From the NCBI GenBank assembly GCA_938003875.1, contig CALKWO010000389.1:1-17948 (forward strand): a DNA stretch of 17,948 nt, read 5' to 3'. The stretch comes from an uncultured bacterium. Its GTDB lineage: Bacteria; Planctomycetota; Uabimicrobiia; Uabimicrobiales; JABWCH01. The position numbers and the translations under genes were made by a program. This document shows, piece after piece, positions 13,901 to 17,948 of this stretch; position 1 is the stretch's first letter; every line of letters starts with the position of its first letter. The notes below the pieces were generated by a model. It worked only from the letters and a program-made list of their open reading frames with translations, was not told the origin of the DNA and did not search any database.

Positions 13901-16728
13901 AGGCAGATGGTGCTATCGTGAACATTAACTCCAGTACGATTTCGGGAGGCCAGTTGAAAGTCAACAATGCTTCCTATACTGGTACGATGACGTTCAACAG
14001 CTCTACGATCCAGGGAGGTGCTACTGTCAATGTAGTATCAGGCACATTGCAGGCCAACAGCTCTTCTATCAACAGTTCTACAACGAATGTAAGTGCTGGT
14101 TCTACCATGAATCTGAATGCCAGCTCTATCAACAGTGGAACTTTGAACAATAGCGGAACCGTCAATGTGACTTCCAGCAGCACCTTTACAGGCAGTTCGC
14201 TCAATAACCAGGCAACTGGTGTGATGAATCTTTACAATGCACAGCAACTGACCTTTACTAACGGCACATACCAGAATGCAGGAAACATCAACATGAATTC
14301 TGGTGGTTCCTATACGGATTTCTATCTTGGCTACAACACAGTAACGTTCTCAGGCAGTGGTAAAATCAACATGAGCGACAACACAGCCAACCGCATCCTG
14401 GGTGCTACAACAAGTACCTCTTATGAAGAAAGACTGATCAACGATACCAACCATACTATCAGGGGATCAGGGCAGATAGGGTTCAACACGCTTTTCCTCA
14501 CCAACAGGGGAACGATCACCGCAGATCAAAGTAATACTCTGACGATTGATACTAAGGGAGCGATCACTACTAACTTCAATAGTGGTACGATGAAAGCCAT
14601 CAGCAATCGTGTTTTGACTATCTACGATTCTCAGATACAGAACTATGAATCAACCACAAACGGAACGATTCTATCGAGTGGCGGTCAGGTTCAAATCAAC
14701 AGCTCTACGATCAGTGGTGGTAATCTGGCTGTAAATTCTAGCGGTCTGATGACATTCAATAGCTCGACAATCCAGAATAGTGCTACAATAAATGTAACAT
14801 CAGGCACATTGCAGGTAAATAGTTCGAGTATCAACAGCTCTACGACCAACATCAGTTCAGGAACAACCATGAACCTGTCATCTAGTACTATAAGCTCTGG
14901 TATGATTAACAACAGTGGACAGATCAACATTACTTCCAGCAGCAATATGTACAATAGCAACCTGAACAACACATCCACAGGTCGAATAGACGTTTACAAT
15001 GGTCAGGCCCTTACCTTGAATTCAGGTACATATACAAATGATGGTACAATAGCCCTCAATGCCTATAGCTCCAGCTCTTCCTCTTTATACTTCAGTGGCA
15101 CTGTCACCTTGCAAGGTACAGGCAAAGTGCTTATGAACGACCATCCTTACAACTATGTCTATGGTGGAACCCTGATCCAGGAGTCAGGCCATACGATTCA
15201 GGGTGCAGGTGGTTTGGGTTTGAATTCTATGAATATAACCAACCGTGGTATCATCCATGCCAATCTGTCTAACCAATTGATTATTGATCCTTCTTCGAGC
15301 TTGAACAACCAGGGCACATTGAAGGCAACGGGTGTAGGCCGAATGGTATTGGAAGCTGCTACTTATACAAATACAGGAACAATCGAAGCCAAAGATGGTG
15401 GTACCATCACATTGAATTCAGGAGCGAACCTGACTACTAGTGGCACGGTTCATGTTGGAAGTAGCAGCAAGATCATGGTGAATGGAACCTATACTCAGAC
15501 AGGTGGCCAGACACGTCTTTCCGCCTTGAACAGCATTCTGGAAACTACAGGAAATTTTGCACTGAATGATGGAAGCGTTTGTGGTATCGGTACAATCAAA
15601 ACCTTGCAGTTTGTCAATAGCGGTATTGTCAATCCTGGAGATAATGGAATCGGAAGGCTGGTGATCACAGGAGACTATCAGCAACTCAGCGATGCTGTAT
15701 TGAACATCGAAATTGCTTCTGCGTCCAGCTATGACCAGTTGTGGATTAGTGGTGCAGCGAATTTAGGCGGAACATTGAACATTTCCTTGTTGGGAGACTA
15801 TCATCCCTATATAGGAACAAGCTTTACCATAATGAGTTTTGCATCCAAGACCAACAATTTTTCCAACATTACTCTTTCTAATGTTCCCGATAATCTGTTC
15901 GGTTTAGTATGGCAGGGCAGTAGCTTAATGCTGGTCTCTAATGATTATCCCGATCCAGTTCTGTCTGCCAGCAATACCAATTTTGGAAATGTGCGTATTG
16001 GAACAAATGCTACGGCGACTGTCACAGTAACCAACACAGGCGATCCTATGACGAATCTTACAGGGAGCATTGGGGCGGCCTCAGGAAGCGAGCTTTCTCC
16101 TGCTTCGGGTGCCCAGACTTTTTCTCTTGGGCAAAACCAATCAGCTACTCGTACTTACACCTATACGCCTGAAACAAGAGGGTCGGATTCTACAGTCATC
16201 AGTATTACCAGCAATGCAGGCGATACAACGAGAACATTGACAGGAACAGGAGTCAGCCCTGTATATTCCAGCTCTGTTGCTCCTGGCTCTATAATAGATA
16301 TGGGATCTGTAGAGGCATTCAGCAGCTCTCAGTATATATTAAGAATTCAGAATATAACTCCTGACAGCGATTTAGGCAATCTCACCAATCTGGCTCTCTT
16401 AAGTGCTGTTATTTCAGGGGCAGATGCCAGCTATTTTTCTCTGGAAAACTTTACTCCTGGAACCGTTCTGTCAAAAAATGCCTATTTTGATCTAGTGATT
16501 TCGATAACACATCCTGAATGGCGATTTATCTTCAGAAATGCTGTTTTGACCATCTATACCGATCAGGGTGCTGCTTTCGGTGCATCAGGTCAAAGCTTTA
16601 CCTATAGCATTAAAGCTTTGTGCCTTCCAGAGCCATCTTCTATACTCATGATGTGTTTTATTATATTAGGAATCACAATCCAGAACAAAAAAATCTTCAA
16701 ATTTGCACGAGATTTCAATCGTAAGTGA
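10960..16728 (+). CDS. Giant secreted repetitive beta-solenoid protein with PEP-CTERM sorting signal
   Basis: A 1922-residue surface or matrix protein. A signal peptide covers about residues 1-25 (KKFAILLVYFLVCLSCIQA). Next is a Trp-rich N-terminal motif (WIGG..GYW.NAANWNP, about 31-47) common at the start of secreted autotransporter-like and PEP-CTERM proteins. Residues ~112-1450 form three alternating module pairs: alpha1 ~112-364, beta1 ~365-612, alpha2 ~613-865, beta2 ~866-1113, alpha3 ~1114-1367 and a decayed beta3 to ~1450. Each module is a ladder of 19-21-residue rungs, mostly opening with Gly and carrying NSS(T/S)I-type turns, as in a parallel beta-helix. A long-recognised secreted C-cap region (GRLVITGDYQQ, YDQLWISGAANLGGTLNISLL) lies ~1450-1665. 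It is followed by a choice-of-anchor-D/ASH-like Ig domain (FGNVRIGTNATATVTVTNTG, ~1665-1768) and a second similar domain to ~1885. PEP at 1890-1892 precedes a hydrophobic helix and a basic tail. An adhesin or biofilm-matrix role is inferred. The gene has its own promoter. Confidence 0.9.
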   Translation: MHFLISKKFAILLVYFLVCLSCIQAQPTYSSWIGGSSGYWSNAANWNPNLVPNNGGRTYFVTIANGAAVTLDTSSTVSTLDIAAGNTLAIANAQIFSAGTITNNGTLSVNSGGTNTDIYIPGYTTTTMTGTGQLILGNNTANRIVGYTTNTSYNETLINDTSHTIRGAGQIGANQLYLTNRGTILADQSNTLTIDTKGAIASNINTGTMKAISNRLLTIYDSQIQNYQLATKGTIQSSGGQVQVNSSTIHGGNFALDSSGLMTFNSSTIQDSAILNVTSGTLQVNSSSINSSTTNISSGTTMNLSSSTVSSGMINNSGQINITSSSNMYNSNLNNTGRIDVYNGQALTFNAGTYTNDGTIVLNAYSSSSSSLYFSGSVTLQGAGKVLMNDHPYNYVYGGNLIQQAGHTLEGAGGIGLNSMTMTNRGTILANMNNSLNIDLSGALGNNINAGTIKSVNNKTLNIESTPLTNYEGSTSGLIQADGAIVNINSSTISGGQLKVNNASYTGTMTFNSSTIQGGATVNVVSGTLQANSSSINSSTTNVSAGSTMNLNASSINSGTLNNSGTVNVTSSSTFTGSSLNNQATGVMNLYNAQQLTFTNGTYQNAGNINMNSGGSYTDFYLGYNTVTFSGSGKINMSDNTANRILGATTSTSYEERLINDTNHTIRGSGQIGFNTLFLTNRGTITADQSNTLTIDTKGAITTNFNSGTMKAISNRVLTIYDSQIQNYESTTKGTILSSGGQVQINSSTISGGNLAVNSSGLMTFNSSTIQDSAILNITSGTLQVNSSSINSSTTNISSGTTMNLSSSTISSGMINNSGQINITSSSNMYNSNLNNTGRIDVYNGQALTFNAGTYTNDGTIVLNAYSSSSSSLYFSGSVTLQGAGKVLMNDHPYNYVYGGNLIQQAGHTLEGAGGIGLNSMTMTNRGTILANMNNSLNIDLSGALGNNINAGTIKSVNNKTLNIESTPLTNYEGSTSGLIQADGAIVNINSSTISGGQLKVNNASYTGTMTFNSSTIQGGATVNVVSGTLQANSSSINSSTTNVSAGSTMNLNASSINSGTLNNSGTVNVTSSSTFTGSSLNNQATGVMNLYNAQQLTFTNGTYQNAGNINMNSGGSYTDFYLGYNTVTFSGSGKINMSDNTANRILGATTSTSYEERLINDTNHTIRGSGQIGFNTLFLTNRGTITADQSNTLTIDTKGAITTNFNSGTMKAISNRVLTIYDSQIQNYESTTNGTILSSGGQVQINSSTISGGNLAVNSSGLMTFNSSTIQNSATINVTSGTLQVNSSSINSSTTNISSGTTMNLSSSTISSGMINNSGQINITSSSNMYNSNLNNTSTGRIDVYNGQALTLNSGTYTNDGTIALNAYSSSSSSLYFSGTVTLQGTGKVLMNDHPYNYVYGGTLIQESGHTIQGAGGLGLNSMNITNRGIIHANLSNQLIIDPSSSLNNQGTLKATGVGRMVLEAATYTNTGTIEAKDGGTITLNSGANLTTSGTVHVGSSSKIMVNGTYTQTGGQTRLSALNSILETTGNFALNDGSVCGIGTIKTLQFVNSGIVNPGDNGIGRLVITGDYQQLSDAVLNIEIASASSYDQLWISGAANLGGTLNISLLGDYHPYIGTSFTIMSFASKTNNFSNITLSNVPDNLFGLVWQGSSLMLVSNDYPDPVLSASNTNFGNVRIGTNATATVTVTNTGDPMTNLTGSIGAASGSELSPASGAQTFSLGQNQSATRTYTYTPETRGSDSTVISITSNAGDTTRTLTGTGVSPVYSSSVAPGSIIDMGSVEAFSSSQYILRIQNITPDSDLGNLTNLALLSAVISGADASYFSLENFTPGTVLSKNAYFDLVISITHPEWRFIFRNAVLTIYTDQGAAFGASGQSFTYSIKALCLPEPSSILMMCFIILGITIQNKKIFKFARDFNRK
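11885..13157. repeat. First copy of a 1273-bp exact intragenic tandem repeat
   Basis: Compared base by base with 13388-14660 (period 1503 bp), this stretch shows no mismatch in 1273 bases. It covers the end of module alpha1, all of beta1 and the first part of alpha2 (residues ~310-733). Outside the block the copies differ at once: 11884 is g against a at 13387, and 13158 is g against c at 14661. The period is a multiple of three (501 codons), so the frame is kept. Confidence 0.95.
13388..14660. repeat. Second copy of the 1273-bp exact intragenic tandem repeat
   Basis: Identical to 11885-13157. It covers the end of alpha2, all of beta2 and the first part of alpha3 (residues ~810-1234). Downstream, the third alpha end and beta3 (14661 to ~15240) are related but clearly diverged and carry a 6-base insertion (two extra codons, Ser-Thr, near 14971), so they belong to an older duplication. 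Confidence 0.95.
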
Positions 16729-16782
16729 CTAAAAAAATAATTTACCCCAGAGATACAGTCACTAGTGCCACAGATCAAGTTT

Positions 16783-16849
16783 TTGTCCACGAAAAACACG
16801 AAAAACACGAACATTCCTTTTCGTGCCTTTCGTGTTTTTTTGTGGACAA
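16783..16849. repeat. 67-bp palindromic element (GTCCACGAAAAACACGAA type)
   Basis: TTGTCCACGAAAAACACG... (16783-16811) pairs with ...CGTGTTTTTTTGTGGACAA (16820-16849) over about 29 bases with few mismatches and an 8-base loop. A related direct half-unit, CTTCGTGTTCTTCGTGGTGA, follows at 16866-16885. CACGAA-type repeats like this are widely dispersed between genes in many bacteria. It lies 54 bases after the giant gene's stop and may help end or stabilise its mRNA. No other terminator was seen in 16729-17037. Confidence 0.75.
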
Positions 16850-16911
16850 TTCTTTACAATCTTCTCTTCGTGTTCTTCGTGGTGAAATCGCTCCAGTGTA
16901 GCACCCTTCCA

Positions 16912-16950
16912 GTAATAAAAAACCGCGCCTACAGGACGGCACGTTATTAC
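16912..16950. repeat. Imperfect hairpin abutting the next promoter
   Basis: GTAATAA (16912-16918) and TTATTAC (16944-16950) are exact inverted copies. An inner CCG (16923-16925) can pair with CGG (16937-16939) around a CGCCTACAGGA-like loop. The right arm ends exactly where the -35 box of the small PEP-CTERM gene begins (16951). It could be a regulator site, or simply another intergenic palindrome. Confidence 0.45.
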
Positions 16951-16979
16951 TTGACAAAGGAATAAAAAATATTTATCAT
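16951..16979 (+). promoter_or_regulatory. Predicted sigma-70 promoter of the small PEP-CTERM gene
   Basis: TTGACA (16951-16956), a 17-bp spacer and TATCAT (16974-16979) give a perfect -35 and a one-mismatch -10. Transcription should begin near 16986, leaving a leader of about 52 nt. GGTGAT (17029-17034), which can pair with 16S rRNA, lies just before ATG 17038. Confidence 0.78.
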
Positions 16980-17037
16980 TAAGACTTAAGAAATTTGAAC
17001 TTTTGGTATTTTTTTTAAAGAAAGGTTTGGTGATACT

Positions 17038-17682
17038 ATGCTATTGAAAATTCTGATATTCTTTCTTTTTTTCTTGGCATTTTCACTGAATGCTTCTCCC
17101 ATATTTTGGGGCCCAACAGCATATACATCTGAGGCATCTATACCCCAGGGATTTTATTCAGGGCAACCTGTAGTTTTGGAAAATTTTGAAGATGCTAGCT
17201 TGCATCCTAGTATCAGTGCGTCCAATGGATATGTCGTTTCTGGCACAAGCAATATTGATTCCGTAGATGGCGATGATGGATCTGTGGATGGTTCTGGCCT
17301 AACAGGAAAATCCTGGTTTTATAGTGCTGGTTCCACAGGTGTTGTATTCACTTTTAATACTCCTGAATTGCCTACATCGGCAGGTATAGTATGGACAGAT
17401 GGTGGTGGTACTACCACTTTTGAAGCATTTGGTATTGGTATGGTGTCTCTTGGAAAAATTGGGCCTGTTTCCATTGCCGATGGTGTCTATACAGGAACTA
17501 CAGCAGAAGATCGCTTCTTTGGTGTTCAATATAGTGCAGGCATTCTTGCAATTAAAATCAGCAATACTTCTGGTGGAATTGAAGTAGATCATTTACAATA
17601 CGGAAGTGCCGTTCCAGAACCCAATATTTTTATGCTATTATGTATGGGAATTTTTTTCCTTTTTTGGCTAAAAAAGCGATAA
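17038..17682 (+). CDS. Small secreted PEP-CTERM protein (EDRFFGV / EVDHLQYG family)
   Basis: A 214-residue exported protein of unknown function. The signal peptide is residues 1-20 (MLLKILIFFLFFLAFSLNAS). The mature part looks like a beta-sandwich and has motifs I recognise from a widespread PEP-CTERM family: LENFED (47-52), DSVDGDDGSVDGSG (74-87), KSWFYSAGS, AGIVWTDGG (115-123), AEDRFFGV (156-163) and EVDHLQYG (182-189). The acidic DGDDG segment could bind Ca2+ (inference). The C-terminus is VPEP (192-195), then a hydrophobic helix (197-210) and LKKR, a textbook PEP-CTERM signal cut by an exosortase. It follows the giant PEP-CTERM gene by 309 bases but has its own promoter and terminator, so the two are neighbours rather than an operon. 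Confidence 0.9.
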   Translation: MLLKILIFFLFFLAFSLNASPIFWGPTAYTSEASIPQGFYSGQPVVLENFEDASLHPSISASNGYVVSGTSNIDSVDGDDGSVDGSGLTGKSWFYSAGSTGVVFTFNTPELPTSAGIVWTDGGGTTTFEAFGIGMVSLGKIGPVSIADGVYTGTTAEDRFFGVQYSAGILAIKISNTSGGIEVDHLQYGSAVPEPNIFMLLCMGIFFLFWLKKR

Positions 17683-17690
17683 TATACGTC

Positions 17691-17732
17691 AAAAAATAAC
17701 CACAGAAACTTTTGATTCTGTGGTTATTTTTT
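17691..17732 (+). terminator. Strong, potentially bidirectional intrinsic terminator
   Basis: A 17-bp perfect stem pairs 17691-17707 (AAAAAATAACCACAGAA) with 17716-17732 (TTCTGTGGTTATTTTTT) around an 8-base loop. The stem ends in T6 and is followed by more T-rich sequence. The left arm begins with A6, so it should also work for transcription arriving from the right. It begins 8 bases after the small PEP-CTERM stop. Confidence 0.92.
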
Positions 17733-17759
17733 ATTTTTCTTACTTGTATTTAATATATA

Positions 17760-17813
17760 GTTAAATTTTGTACCTTTCGAGACATTTTATATCTTTTTGT
17801 ATTAAAATTTAAC
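17760..17813. repeat. Inverted repeat downstream of the terminator
   Basis: GTTAAATTTT (17760-17769) and AAAATTTAAC (17804-17813) are exact inverted copies with a 34-base spacer. Pairing continues outward through TATAT/ATATA with one mismatch. No gene was found in 17733-17948; this repeat and the edge repeat are all I see there. Confidence 0.5.
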
Positions 17814-17882
17814 GATATAATTTATCAGACTATCATAATTTTTTCTAATAAAAGTCTTAAGATAGCTGATGGTGGAATAAAG

Positions 17883-17937
17883 CTAGCTCTAATAGAATCT
17901 GTGGTATTTATAGTCCATAAAAAAAATAAGGCTGAAT
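17883..17937. repeat. Right copy of the window-edge inverted repeat
   Basis: The reverse complement of this stretch matches bases 1-55 at 47 of 55 positions without gaps. Here the T-tract opposite 11-19 is an uninterrupted T8 (A8 on the plus strand). Unlike the left copy, the sequence continues 11 bases beyond the point that corresponds to base 1. No coding region lies within 200 bases, so this copy is not obviously a promoter of a gene in the window. Confidence 0.85.
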
Positions 17938-17948
17938 ACCGCCTGCTG

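Noticed and set aside
11885..14660. Repeats as a CRISPR array or insertion sequence
   Set aside because: The repeats are long, in-frame, contiguous protein modules without spacers, transposase or terminal repeats.
11637..14978. Repeated minus-strand open frames (about 70-110 codons) inside the giant gene
   Set aside because: They recur at the 1503-bp repeat period, are Val/Leu-rich reverse readings of Asn/Ser/Thr codons, and lack ribosome binding sites: shadows of the real gene.
1..17937. Edge inverted repeats as the ends of one mobile element
   Set aside because: The enclosed genes include arfB, aspS and a tRNA, there is no transposase or integrase, and target duplications cannot be seen.

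Overview
The window is an AT-rich stretch of a Gram-negative-type bacterial chromosome. Two proteins end in PEP-CTERM sorting signals (Pro-Glu-Pro, one hydrophobic helix, basic tail), so the host should carry an exosortase/EpsH sorting pathway. A two-MIDAS membrane VWA protein coupled to a HEAT-repeat protein, an unencoded tRNA CCA end and many intergenic palindromes would suit a low-GC planctomycete or another PVC-type lineage. That placement is inference: no rRNA or phylogenetic marker was compared.

Layout. (1) 69-4720, all plus strand: ArfB-type ribosome rescue factor, a signal-peptide plus beta-propeller membrane protein, and two adjacent Na+-coupled amino-acid transporters (SNF/NSS and AGCS families). 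(2) 4858-6678: aspartyl-tRNA synthetase, with a His at the position associated with non-discriminating (Asp/Asn) enzymes. (3) 6679-6892: a large palindromic intergenic element between convergent genes. (4) 6893-10530, minus strand: HEAT-repeat protein and VWA protein, joined by a 4-base ATGA stop/start overlap. (5) 10603-10759, minus strand: a self-contained tRNA-Phe unit with consensus promoter, tRNA and intrinsic terminator. (6) 10960-16728: a 1922-residue secreted, Ser/Thr/Asn-rich repetitive protein with its own promoter, followed by (7) 17038-17682, a second, small PEP-CTERM protein with its own promoter and a strong terminator.

The most notable object is the giant PEP-CTERM protein. It is built of alternating modules of about 250 residues (alpha-beta-alpha-beta-alpha-beta), each made of 19-21-residue rungs that look like a beta-solenoid. 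A 1273-bp block is repeated with no mismatch at a 1503-bp period, and the middle alpha module is a chimera of the first and third. This is what unequal crossing-over inside the gene would leave, so the protein is probably a length-variable surface adhesin or matrix fibre.

The window also carries several families of palindromic repeats (REP-like and MITE-like). One gapless inverted repeat, 47 of 55 bases identical, sits at the two extreme ends of the window. No phage genes, transposase, CRISPR array or rRNA were seen.
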